Positions 28,001 through 40,122 of a DNA stretch of 64,000 nt are shown here, one piece after another. Location: the NCBI GenBank assembly GCA_973895155.1, contig OZ316892.1:2232001-2296000 (forward strand), written 5' to 3'. This DNA comes from Marsupella aquatica. Taxonomy: Eukaryota > Marchantiophyta. A program made the position numbers and the translations under genes. A model generated the notes under the pieces. It was not told where the DNA came from. It ran no database searches and saw nothing but the letters and a program-made list of their open reading frames with translations. Numbering within the stretch: the first letter of the stretch is position 1; each line of letters opens with the position of its first letter.

Positions 28001-28997
28001 GGAATACTTTCAACGGGGTGTGCAAGTGATCGAGAGCTCTAAGGACTTTAAACAAGATGATGGTTCTCTAGATGTAATCCGGATGGATGTAGCAGCTCTT
28101 CTCAGTGTGATGGGAAGGTAAGTGTCAAAGTAATTTAAGAAATCATTGGGCTCTAAACTTTGGTCTGCCAAGCAAAGCTAGAGTCCTTACTTTGATGTCT
28201 TCTCGAACAGATTCCTTTTTTCATTCCTGTTGCTGATTCCAGGGAAAAGGAGGCCCAAGACGTATTGAGAAAAGCTTCGCTCATGGACAATCAACAGTAC
28301 GCGTACTATGCCTCTCAGAAGGTTGAATATCTAGAGAAGCAGGCACAACTGTATGCTGAAGCTGGAGAGCTAGAGAAGTCTGAAAGGGCTCTGAGGCGCA
28401 GCTTGCAGCTTCTAAATGCGACTGTGGGGCCCGATTCCACACAAGTTTCAGTGGTTTTGCAGCTTTTAGCAACTTTACTGCATGCCCAGCCTGATCGGCA
28501 GTCAGAGGCAGAACCCCTCGCCCGTGAGTCAGTCCGAATCCGGGAGAAATCTTTTGGACCGCATCACATTGCTGTTGGTGAGTTTTGTATGTAAAAGTGT
28601 TCCGTTTTCTGTGATATGTACTTACTGCGTGTTTTCTACTTTTAATGTCAAGTATTTCTTTTGCATACTTGTGAATTGATTCAAGTGTCAGGTATGTACT
28701 GGTATTTTTGGTCAGTAATCTTTCTCATTTGGTGAATTCCCTTTGTCATTTCTAGGAGAGGCATATAGCCACCTAGCTTCCATTATACATCAACAAGGGC
28801 AGGACGCGGAAGCTGCCGACCTTATGTTCAAAGTTCTACACATTCAAGAAAAAGAAATTGGATTCGACCATCCTCAAATAGAAGAAACCCTTGAGGTGCT
28901 AAACATGCTCCTAGTCAATCTCGGGAGACATAGGGAGACGATCCCAATTGTTCAAAGACTTGAGCAAATGAGATCAGAAACATCCTTTGGCGTATGA
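25069..28997 (+). CDS. Kinesin-light-chain-type TPR protein with plastid-like leader, 641 aa
   Basis: Nine exons join in frame: 25069-25277, 25666-25877, 26209-26537, 26716-26866, 27123-27342, 27519-27610, 27982-28117, 28243-28577, 28756-28997 (TGA). The first 70 residues are rich in Ala, Ser, Cys and Arg and poor in acid, like a plastid transit peptide; a very acidic stretch follows (EEEDEYGVELEDE). From about residue 145 the protein is helical repeat. Typical TPR helices include IVRTMIALASTYSELEQGDK, AAPLMHLGSSLLDDGRLGEA, AYSHLASIIHQQGQDAEAA and ETLEVLNMLLVNLGRHRE. The order and wording match plant kinesin-light-chain-related TPR proteins, which are scaffolds, not motors. The partner is unknown. 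The exon 2-3 junction is the least certain: ATA|GTATGA to CTGCAG|TG is chosen on splice-site quality, but ATGAG|GTTTGT to GATATAG|A would also keep the frame. The upstream region is an inverted copy of that of LYSA. Confidence 0.85.
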
Positions 28998-31177
28998 AAA
29001 TGGAATTTTCAGTGGGTGTCTCACCCTCAAATCTGCCAGAAGCAGACCTGCAAGTCGAGAACTTCACCCCGATCATGAATTTTGGTGACCGTCTGGTGTC
29101 TTCGGATCACAGGAAACTATTTCAGCCGAATAGAAGAGCTCTGCCACATGATATTCTAATTTTAAGTTTTCTGAGAGCGTTGTTGTCAATTGCCATGGAT
29201 TCCTATAGATGAGAAGTCAGCTCTAGAAGTAGCTGACAACAGAGTGTAGATTACGCGAATTTTGCAATTCTGATAGTGTAGACGATAGCCGTGCTTTACT
29301 CTTGCGAAAAGCAAGTTTTTAATGCTATACACTGGGCTCCTTATGTCATTGGCCCATCACAATTATTCAAGTGATTCCGTGTTCAAAACCTTGATTACTG
29401 ACATGCAGCTGCGTCCAGCAATCTTTGCCTTAAAAAATGGCGGCGGATTGTTGGAGAATGTTTCTCTTGCCAAATGGTGAGCATCAAGATGCAACTCGCA
29501 TGTGAGAGTTCTCGAAAATCCTCACCATAAAAGTTGTCGGCTCATAGACCAGCTTGTCTTTTGGGACTCTCCGCTAAGGAAGCTTTTTGGCTTACTATTG
29601 TGACAGGATGCAAAGCTGTACTCCAAGAAACCTCTCCAAAATGATTCGGCCTTGGAGAAACTGAGTCGATCGTGACCGAACTCAATAATTCTCCTTCAAA
29701 TGAGTTGTCCTTGGGGAACCTTTTGGATGATTACAACACTTTCGAAACGAACCTTTTGGATTATTACATTGGCGTTCCTGACTTTTGCCAGTGTTATATA
29801 AATCGAACAGAAGACTTTACACCATTATCTTCTTTACCCTGGAGCTCTGCCAGGTTTTTGTATGGAGGCTTTTTGTATGGAGGCTTTTTGTTTTTGGGTC
29901 TCTAAGTTTTTCTATGTGGCCTTCCCTTTATTGGGTCTCTAGCCTGGGAGATAGTCTCTCATACTCTGGATGGGCACCTTTTGCAATATACATCGAGAGA
30001 TTTTAGTGGAAGTGCAAGCACACAAGACTTTGCACTTCTAAAGATTTTGCAAGCACAGAAGACTTTTGCACTTACTGCTATTGCACAGCAAACTTTCCAC
30101 TTCTACTGTAGAGATTTTGCTTTAACTGCAAGCAGAAAAGACTCGGCACTTCGAGAGCTTTTGCAAGCACACAAGACTCTGCTCTTCTTAGACAAGCCTG
30201 ATCACGAGGACCACCAGATGCCCGTCGACTAACTGAAGATTAGTGGCCACAGTGGAAGGGTAGCACGATATTGCACAAAAGGCAATTCAAGGCGACGGTG
30301 TCTCCACCTGGTATAATGCACTTTATGATCCAACGGCAGTAATTGTGAATTCGCCGTGACGAGGATATCTTGGCCGTCAAGACTGTAGCCATAAGCGATC
30401 GAGCTGTACCAAGAACCAAATCAAAATGTTCGCCCTCGTGGGCTTCACAGCAATCACTGCATGAATTGTTTTAAGAACAACGCTCGGCCGGCTCCGACCC
30501 ATAAAGCGTAGGACACGTGTATGGCTCACTTCTCCCGCGCTCTGGTACCCTTCTCAAACCGGCTCTCTCCTAAAATGCGGTGAGTGTGGATACAGATCGA
30601 CGGCCGAAACCATACTGTCTAGCTTGGATCAGCAGCATGAGCGTCGATTTTAACTTCATGACGTACCTGAGCCTAGACGACGGCTGAATGACGAAATTGT
30701 AGTCCAGTAATCAATGAGATTGATGAAAACTAATAATAAGCGGAATTATTTGTACCACTGAAAAAATCAGAAATTGGAGAAGATTCTCCACAGATTGTGG
30801 AGGATGAAGAGGACCTGCAAACTCGACAGAATTGCTACCGTGACAGCGGGCCGCAGCTATTTGTGTCGACGTCGATGAGAGTGAAGATCCTTCCTACCGT
30901 AGATCGAGCAAAGAACCGGTGGAAGTCTATAGCATGACAATCAATGCTGTTCGTCGAAACATTGTGGAGGACGAAGTAGAGTGAGATAACGATCGAGTTT
31001 CTGGTAGCTGACATCGAGGATTCACGTAGCTGAGTTACATCACTCATCTGGCTAATTGTTGAATTGCGCAGTTATTTGTTCGACTTTCCAATTGAGAAAG
31101 CAGGAGAACGTCTGTTCGTTTGTTTGTTTCTCGTTGAACTGAGAGAGGGAGCGATCAAGCAATCGACGATTCAGTTG

Positions 31178-31180
<3 letters not shown>
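28998..31180. other. 3' flank and intergenic region with short degenerate repeats
   Basis: No gene is recognised. A 17-base tandem pair TTTTTGTATGGAGGC lies at about 29856-29890. Between 30008 and 30185 there are about four degenerate ~45-base copies of a unit containing GCAAGCACACAAGACT and TTTGCACTTCT. The first few hundred bases probably contain the 3'UTR of the TPR gene. Confidence 0.4.

Positions 31181-31232
<52 letters not shown>
31181..31232. repeat. (GA)26 microsatellite upstream of a start codon
   Basis: An uninterrupted GA dinucleotide run of 52 bases lies about 95 bases before the ATG at 31328, so it is probably in the promoter or 5'UTR of that gene. GA runs in plant leaders can bind GAGA-binding factors; no such role is shown here. 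Frames read through it (Arg-Glu and Leu-Ser repeats) are not genes. Confidence 0.95.
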
Positions 31233-31235
<3 letters not shown>

Positions 31236-31327
31236 GAAGTCCCGGAAGTAGCAATTGAGGAAGAGGGAGGAAGAAGCAGAGAAGAGACTGCTCGGCGGCA
31301 CATGTAGGCATCGTGAAGTCAGCCAAC

Positions 31328-34300
31328 ATGGCCGCCTGCAGCTCCACTCTCATGCCCTGCACGTTACGATCCCTGTCTGTGGATGGACGTTTGGCTGGAG
31401 CTCAATCGAAAGCGTCATGTGCACGTCAGTTTACAAAAATCTCCTCTTTCCCTTTTCTTCAATTGAAGAAATGCGCAGGGGCACGGCGCCAGCTTATGAA
31501 CCCGTCAATCTCCGCTGCAATGGAAGTCCCAGATTTTCTACCGGCGACATGGTACTATTGAATTATTGAACTCTTTTCTGTTAACGAAAAGTTTCACTGG
31601 GCTCAAACAGAGATATTGAAAGGCTTGTTGGGTACAAGTGAATTGCCAGCATTCCTCTGCTCAGTGGCACAATTTTTTAAGCTTCCCGTCTTCTTGATCT
31701 TTGGAGGAGAGTCCAGTAAGGATGTGCATTTGGAGAATTTCAAATTAAAATTGTCATCATATTCGTCCTGCAGGACGAAAAGACCCATCGCCAGGCCAAT
31801 TGGACCTAGTTTCGAAGTAAGCATCTTTCTCTTTCTCTTACTCTTCCTCTCTTCTTTTCATGTAGCACGACAATTCTTTCCGTACCGAGGAAGGTACAGC
31901 AGACCCGCCAGAATTATTAACTGTGTTGTTCTTTCTGGCCCAAGGCCCGATTGGCCCTCAACGATTTTAAATGCTCTCTCTCGCCTATATCGTTTAGCCC
32001 AGCTACCGTCAGGAATTCTTGAAAGGGCCTACGTTCGTCTGCTCAAGATCATTGCAATTGTAGGACACTGCATCACGCCTTAGCGCACGTCCTTGGAAGC
32101 CTGCGTATTTCGCATTTTGTACCAAGTCGTTTCTCTGCTGGAGTTTGTGCTCATAGGGGTTGGGCAAGAAGATGAGATTATGAGATTTTCTTACAAGGCT
32201 TTCCAAAAGTGTCGGGGGATTTTGTTTTAACGATTCATTGAGCTTAGGCGTTCTCTCGTCCTGGAACACACTCCTATTTTGCGGTTACACCTGAATTGGG
32301 ACAGCTATATTTATTGCGGGTGGGTGGGAGTTGGGGCCGGAGCAATGAGCGATCAGTGGGTGAAGGTGAGTGAGTCAGGCAGAGGCAAGGAAGGAGCAGA
32401 CTGTAGTGCGTTAGAGGCGAGGTTGACATTTTGAAGGCGGAGGTACTGTTGGCGGAAGATGTATGAAAGTTGTAAATAATGGTGGGGAGGGGAAGAGACA
32501 CAGAAGATCATGTGAAGACCTAAGTATAGGGTTTGACAATAGACTATTGGAGGCTGCTAGCGCACATCAGGGGATTGGCACGATACAGCGCGGTTAGCAA
32601 GTTACAGATGTCCAGTTGGAAGGTGACAAAGGAGGCATTGAATTGAGGTAGTTTAGGAATAATAATAGTGAAAGGTCTCTGGATGGATGAGCGGAGACGG
32701 TAGTGGTTTGGTTTCTATCTGTGAGACCGGGAGAAGCGGTTGGTGGGCAAAGTAGTATGACGGGACAGGGCTGGAGGCGCCTGATCCCAGCAGAAGGACA
32801 GGTGCCATAGATGGGAAAGGAATGCAACGGACTGGCTGTGGTCTGCACGACAGGGGTTGCGATCATGTGGAGGAAAGGATATCATTAAAAGGGAGGTGAA
32901 GAATCTGCCAGAATTTGTAGATATGGAATGTGAGTAAACTTTTGGGCCTTCAATTCGAGGCGTTGGAGGAGCCCTGCCTAATTTAGCTGCCCTGGAAGGT
33001 TTCCAACTAATTAGAAATGAGCTTGGTCAATGCTCCATCTCTAATGCTTACGCAACACCAGTGCTCTCCAACTATGGACCTTAGCAGCCAAGTTACGATA
33101 TATTCCTTAACCGTCAACTCTGCTGCACAACCACACTCCTTTTGTTCTCTCTTTCTGAGCTGTGAGGAAATTTATATAGTTGGTCTTATTCGTCGAACCC
33201 GTAGAACTGTGTGTGTTTCGAATTTGGCTGAATATACTGACCAATAAGGATTTCGCAAGGCAGAGTTGTGGTGTAGATGTCGGTACGCTCAGCATTTGCT
33301 TTGAAGAAGACAGCCATCTTGGTCGCCAATTTCGATTTCTTGACTTTTGTAATTTTCGGGCTTTGTTTCAAATGTTCCGGTGGGCCAATGCAAGAACCCT
33401 GTACCGCGTCCTGATCATCCCCGAATTCTATGGGCCTCGGTTGTGTCCACTTCAGCATCCCTCAATAATCTGTAGAATGTCAGAGTAACACACTGGTGTG
33501 GCAGGGTTCAACAATCTCTCCCATATTTTTCCTTAGACGGAACAACATTAATAGTGACTAAAGTATCCATTGTAAGGAAGATGGGCTGGTTTTAAATCTC
33601 AATCATACTGGTTTGGCATTGGAGAAACAGAAAGTTATGAACTGGAAGGTGCAATCAGGTTGGATTGTTGTCATGAATATATGTGAACTTGATAATTATC
33701 TCTAGTTGTTAGGAATGGTCACTTTTTCCGGCCGGGGAAAATTAGTATTTTTGAAAAATCAATCCAACGAGGTGCATGCAAAAAAATGTTCCAGTCAAGT
33801 TCTGGGTCTATCATCTACTCCAAGTTCTACACACAACATTTTGGCACTTAATTTCTCTTTGACTTCAATTGAGTGACTAAGAGAGGTCACTTGCAGTTGA
33901 CAGCTGAGGATGCAGTACTTCGGCAACTGGATGCTCTTCAAATCAATGACCAGCCTTATCCAGATCATGGTGTGGAAGTTATGTACAGGGTAACTTTTCA
34001 TCCTGTTCTAAGCTGCTAACATCATATTTAGCTTTTGTAGATACTCTGTTGGTATTCTAGCTTCTAGAGTAGGGCTGTTGAGTTTGTGAGATGTAACTCG
34101 TTTTTTGTGACATCTGTGACAATGGTGCAGTTTGCAGGATTTGATCCCTTTCAGCGTTCGACGTACTTTGGTCCAACTTTTGATTTAGGTCAGGTGAGTC
34201 TGTTGTCTCTGGTTTGATTAGTTTTCCGCATTTAGGAGGAGAAATGTTTTTCCAGGTGGCATAGAATTTCGAACATAAGAGCTGTTGCCGCAGCAGTAGT

Positions 34301-35260
34301 TAGTACGACTTGGATATAGCAGTCATCCTCATCGAATTTCTACGTGTTGTGAAACTGTTTTTAGAATTGCCGATTGAGAATTCTTTTATGCCATTAATAT
34401 AGCAGCACTATGACATCCCAGGTTGCTCAATGGTCATCGAACTGGCTTTCTCGAAAGGGAGGTTTGAGAAAGTTAACATTGTTCTGCTTGTTTTCAAGAC
34501 CAGTTTGAACGGTTCAGGCGCATATTTCATCATTCAACATACCGAGTGTTGCTTTGTCACCAAGAACGAGAAATGCTAAGCAGCCTATTCCTAGATGAGG
34601 TAACCTCTGTTCTGGAATACGCACTTCGCCATAATGTTACAGTAAAAACCGCATATAAGCTCACTACGCTATTGCTGATAGGCGAAGAGACGAGGGAGTG
34701 TTGGATGCAAGAAGTTGAAAAACTAGTGACCTTTTTTGATAGGTTCCGGAACAACTCCTCATAAACTTTGGTAGTTCCCATTTCTTGTGCCCGCTGCTGT
34801 TGACTATGCACTTATCAAAGACTTGAACTCTTCACGCAGCACTGCTTTAAGCAAAGAGTCAGGATAAGCGGAGCTCGCCCCGGTGAAGAGGAGACATTTG
34901 AATTCACTCTTGTTCAGGTATTTTCTAGTTAACTTTCGAATTGCAGTTGGGGACCGTGTAAGGACTTCTCACTACATTATGGGGAAATGGGTAGCATGCA
35001 TTTGGAGGAACTAAGTTGAAATATTCATACCTAGTCCAGTCATAGGGTATCTAAGGGTGTGCTGGAAAAGCTTTCAGGTCTTTCGATCCTGTTCTAGAGG
35101 AGAGGATATTTACTTTACCCATTTCAGAAATCCTGTTAACATGAACTGAGCAATCCTGTCTTGGTGAATACAGAGAGTGGGTGGCAACTGGGATGGCTAC
35201 TGGCTCACGGATAGTCTTCATCATGATGGAAAGGGGATCACGGGAGGCATAGCGTATTAA
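31328..35260 (+). CDS. Conserved plastid-type protein of unknown function, possibly NTF2/DUF4864-like, 227 aa
   Basis: Seven exons join in frame: 31328-31551, 31774-31816, 33897-33989, 34131-34193, 34504-34599, 34840-34917, 35174-35260 (TAA). All introns are GT-AG; intron 2 is about 2.1 kb and holds nothing recognisable. The first ~60 residues are rich in Ser, Cys, Ala, Lys and Arg with almost no acid, like a plastid transit peptide. The mature part opens RPIARPIGPSFELTAEDAVL and continues RQLDALQINDQPYPDHGVEV. Later come FAGFDPFQRSTYFGPTFDLG, QFERFRRIFHHSTYRVLLCH and RVGGNWDGYWLTDSL. The order (helix, aromatic turn, FxRFRRIF, strands ending in a Trp-rich repeat) fits an NTF2-like fold and recalls DUF4864, but that assignment is inference. 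The unbroken frame across six introns and the protein-like wording argue strongly that it is real. Confidence 0.8.
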
Positions 35261-38200
35261 AGCTGTTTTCAGGGATCTTAGAAGAAGACCACCTTGTAAA
35301 GAGCACTGTCTATGGTATCGCAGGTCTCAGGTTCCTTTGACATCTTTGGGCATGTAAATATTTATCTTCAGATGCCGAGGATCTTTGATTCGGTGGCTTC
35401 AGAAAGAACTACCAGTAGTCCTTAGGAAGAGATAACAGGCACAGCAGGAAGGAGAGTTCTCAGAAGACCGAACGGATGATACTCCTGTTTGTTTCCCCAC
35501 AGCAGTAATTTCACCACTTATGCCGTGAACTGTCTTTGAATAATTGACTCAAAAAATCTGTCTGGGCCATACAATTCTTTTGTGGTTGTGTTAGAACCGT
35601 TCGCAGTATTTCTTTTCAATTGCTTTAGTGACATCTTAAGAAGTCTCGATTCTATCAAACTTAAAAAAAAACGGGGAAGGTCTAATGTAATGCGTGTAGA
35701 AATGCTTGGCTTCATAAAATCATAAACGTGTTGCTTATTTTTAATTTGTCTGAAATGTTCGATTTGGTACTTTTCAAATCTCGAGTCCACATTGCGATAA
35801 ATTTTCCTGATTGTGGTGGTCAATTTCCCTAATCACAGTAATCAATAAAATAGTCAATATGTGAATCACTAGTCGATGGAATCCTGATGCCTAGACGACA
35901 CGTCTAATCTGTCATGACCCCTGAGGTCGCAGGTTTAGCTCCAGCTGAGGGATTCTTGAAGTCTCTTGACCCGATTCACTCTAATGGGGCCTGAATTTGT
36001 TAACAACGCAATGTTTTCACGACTTGCAGTTAGGTAACGGAATCTACTCTGCAGGAGCCAGCTGAGCATAATTGGTAGATAACTGGGATCTATCAAATTT
36101 TAAGATGCTCCAGTGACTCCAGCAAATACCTTCAACAAAAGCTCGTATGCGTGAAATGGCAGTACCCAAGTTGAGCGGACAAAAGTATTGCAACTCCGTG
36201 CGTGCTGGACTTTTGACCGTCGAGGAAGCTTACATTTCTCTGAAGATGACCAATTGCACTAAAGTTTGTCTGTGGGAACGAAGCAACGAACCGACGGTAA
36301 AAATGAAAGACGCAACATGTACGTGTCAGAATCGTTTTTTGTCGGATTCTTATCTGTTACGTCTGCTGGTGGTTTACGTTGGATACGGTTAGCTGTAGGA
36401 GTTCTGATGGCGACTAACCGAGAAAACTGTCGGAGTCATTGTTAAGTGGTTCATTGGCATTCAAATAGAACTGTCAATGAGTTCTCTGCCTCGACTGTAT
36501 CTAAGTTCAAACACTGAATCAAACACTGAGTATTATGTTTGAAAGCAACGTCATGATAGCAATCTAGGCTCCTTTTGTATCCACAGCGAAGTCTCAAATT
36601 TTTTGTGAGTTTGCAGGATAATGTTATGGAGGTCGAGAATTTCAAGGTTTATATAAGTGCAGTTGGTCAGCTAAATCTAAAGTGATGTTAGACTTCAACG
36701 CATGTCCGTCAGACCTGACGCAATTCCTGGTTTGTGGGCTTCGAAGACGTATAAAGTCGAACTTTATAATATTCTGGTACGGCGTTTCCAGAAGTGTAGT
36801 GATGAAATTACATGATATGATGAAAAAGGGTGATTCCAGGGACATGGTGGTCTGTCCTATGCTTAAATACCCGTTGGCAACTTGGAAAGCCAGAAGCGAG
36901 AAAATATGGCAACTCAATGACGGGTCTAGAGCCGCGATCAAAGTTTGTTACGATGCACCTCAAACAGGCATACTCTAATCAGATTTTGAAGATCAGCCGA
37001 GGAATTTTTAAAGAGTGTAGCTGTTAGACGATTTCATGCTGAATTTGGCTGTGAAGTTGTTCCAAGTTTGAGCATGAAAATGGAGGCCCCCCCTCACACT
37101 TCCGAGACTCCAGTAATTGCAGCTCTCGATTCCTCAGGGATGAGAAAGGAGCTTACGCATACTCTGTCCTGCCATGGTCTTCTTCAGTTGGGCTTGCCTT
37201 GTCTCGACGTCGATCAGTTTATCTCCTCCAGTGACAGGGTTTTCGACCGACTGACCTCGCGTTTCTCAAGTCACATCCTACTCCTCTGATGTGACCTTCC
37301 TGGGGTTTCATCTCTTGGACACTACTTGGAGAGAGAGAGAGAACACTGGGCAAACCGGAGAGGGGTTAAGTCTGAGGGGTGAGTTGGTTTGAATCAGGTG
37401 AGTTGGTTTGAATCTGAACGTAGCCACTGCTTCCTTGCCCATCGAAGGCAAAACTTATAACGAGTCATTGTTGTATTCTGTTGTAATGTGGATTTGGGAA
37501 CGACTATTGTCCCATTACCGACTGTTTCCCTTTTATCTTTCCTAATAAAAATAACGTTTGTGTAATCAATTTTACAAACCTTCTCAATCTACAGCGGCCT
37601 TCACATATTTACACCCATATCCTCATTCAAGCTGGAGATTAGTCCGAAAAGGGATTATTGAACTTGTAAGCATTTTGGCAAGTACCTATCATTCGGTAGC
37701 TTAAAAGTCATCTCAGCTAAACAATCGAACAATCATAAATTCATCTGGTGCACCACATGCAGCCACAGGTCTGTCCCAGTAAAGTTTTTCTTCTTTCATG
37801 TACCTACAGTTAGAGGAATTGAATAGCAGAGGTCACTTCGTCCGTAGATTACATTAGTTGCTGAATCAAAAGTACTTCTGCAGGTTAAGAGTTTCCACAT
37901 AAGAGTGGTATTTGTCCAGGATGCAAACAACACTCGAGCCTACTAAATTCTCGAAGGCCTCCCACGTAAGAGGGTCTGCCTAACTTGGACACCCCTCAGT
38001 GAGTTTGTTAGCTGCTGCTCCACTCCTGTAGCGAGCTCATCCTATATCGATTTGGAATTTAAATTAGATACGCAGAGATCCCTGTTTCCGCTCATGCAGG
38101 ATTGGTGGTCGGAGCTTTGAAGACCTGGGGGTTATACTAGTAGTTATGCTTACGGACAGAAAAAAATTTGGACTGCCAAATTCATAGTCCACATCTATTT

Positions 38201-40122
38201 GTCTTATTATAGATTGGTCATATGCCATGTCCATAAGTCATTGTAGGGACTAGTAAAAAAAACTACCCTGTGAAAAAGCTATGGCCATTTGCCTACTGCC
38301 AAAAACCATCATCTGCAACTTTGAAGCTTTGAGACGCCTTAAAGGCTAATTGGGCAATGCAAGTCAGTGGGCAAGTCCGCTCTGGTCTTTGGGGCAATTG
38401 TCGTCCTCTGCTAGATGTGCGGAGAGGAGAGGAGAGATTATGAACTTACAGATAAAGCGGACAGTTTCATAACTGGCAACAAAGGTTTCAAACAGTCGCT
38501 GCAGCTTCCTGTCTTATCTTCGGTATGGTCTTTCAGTGTCTGCACTGCAGCGCGCTGTAGTAGGTGAAACCTTTCGAAGTGTAAGCAGAACCTTCGTAGC
38601 GGTGTGAGGAGATACCTGGGATAGGCCCACGTACGGAGCTTTCGTCTCAGCAGGGTTGGGTCCACGAAGGGAGATCACCACAGTGTTGTGGGCCACCACA
38701 GAGCACTCGCCCTAATCAACAGGGTACGACAGGGAACATTGAAAGGAAATTGGCAGACCGTACGGTGTCGTATTAGCTGCCGCGGTGGTAGTAAGCTTTA
38801 ACAGGACCCGAGGCCTGGCCATGCATCTCACCGCACCAACACTCCTGAGAGATGCGCAATCTTTTGGCCCTGACTACACCGCCATGCATGCATCAAGGGT
38901 GACCAACTGAGCTCTTAGTGATGAGTACACCCAGGATGCAATGGCAAGATTGTGAGCAACTCAGTCACGGCCAAATGGACAAGCGAAGTGGGTGTCAATA
39001 GTACATGCTGGGAATTGTGAGGTGTAACTGGTCATCGCATGCACTAGAGCATGTATTGACCGGAACTCAACGCAGGAATTTTCACATCTAGGGAGCTGAC
39101 AACGGTTGTCAATATTCGATGCAAGAGTTGTACTACAGTGAAGTGAAGTAAGGCTCTTGTGGAGGACGAGGTGCCATTGAAACTTTTCGTCTCGAAACTT
39201 TCCTGGAAGCAAAAGGATCGCGAAAGCTGAAAAAGGGAAAATCGCTCGCCATCCGTCTGCATCCGACCTACATAAATTATTGAATTTCACCATGTGGGAC
39301 CAGATATCGCCACTATTATTGAATGGATAATAAATAATGGGAGCTTTGTCTTACCCGGAAAGATGTCAGGTTCGTATTCTGATTCTGAAGCGATGCAACA
39401 CTGAGGGTATGGCGACTACCTCTGTCAAATCCGAATAGGGCGTAACGGAGGACTTAGGAGGGTTTATCGATAGGCACTACAAGCGACTCCGAGAATGAAA
39501 GGCGTGCCCAAACTATCGGAGTCCCTACTCACCTCTCGTTCAGTGATGCTACCAAACGTCGACATAGGCATGCATGCCGTCAGTCCGTCTTACTTTACCA
39601 GAAAGAATTCGTCCCTCCACTAGCTTCCATTCCCATTCGCGTGGTCCCCGAATGAGGTCCAAATTGTCATATAGCCATTTTACAATTGAATGTGTTGACC
39701 CGACGAAAATAAAATTCCGAACAAATGACGAACTCCAAGAGTTCATCCGAGAGTTGTCGACGGTATCATCGCAGTTCGTTGCGTGATGCAATCATCCATG
39801 ACTGCATCAGATGCACGAGAGCGAGAGTGGCCGATCACTAAGCCTTACACAGATCCTTTGAGAGAGAAGAGGAGCTATTCAAAAGGACGATCGGCGCAGC
39901 AACAGAGCTTCACTTGGTGACAGGAGATAGGACGGGGAGTTGTTCATTATGCCACACTACAATAGGAACGTTAGAGTGAGCTTCAATTGATGGATTAAGT
40001 GTTTGAGACGGGAATAGCAATTAAAGGAGTGTTCATTGAAGCGAAGTTCGTTTGAGGTTTCTGTGCAACGGCACTGTGGTCCTGACTAGCGATGACTGTC
40101 ACGGAGACAACATAGCGTAAGC
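35261..40122. other. 3' flank, intergenic region and upstream region of the receptor gene
   Basis: No gene is recognised in about 4.9 kb. Frames such as 36147-36392 (+), 36642-36941 (-) and 38961-39293 (-) are short and lack family features or splice context. The start (35261-35800) probably contains the 3'UTR of the upstream gene. The end (about 39800-40122) should contain the promoter and leader of the receptor gene; no confident TATA box was picked. Confidence 0.35.

Noticed and set aside
31052-31362. Frames with Arg-Glu or Leu-Ser runs
   Set aside because: These read through the (GA)26 microsatellite; the real exon starts at 31328 in another context.
35900-35960. tRNA T-arm-like GGTCGCAGGTTTAGCTCC
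   Set aside because: Loop sequence is wrong (TTTAGCT) and no D or anticodon arm is found in register.
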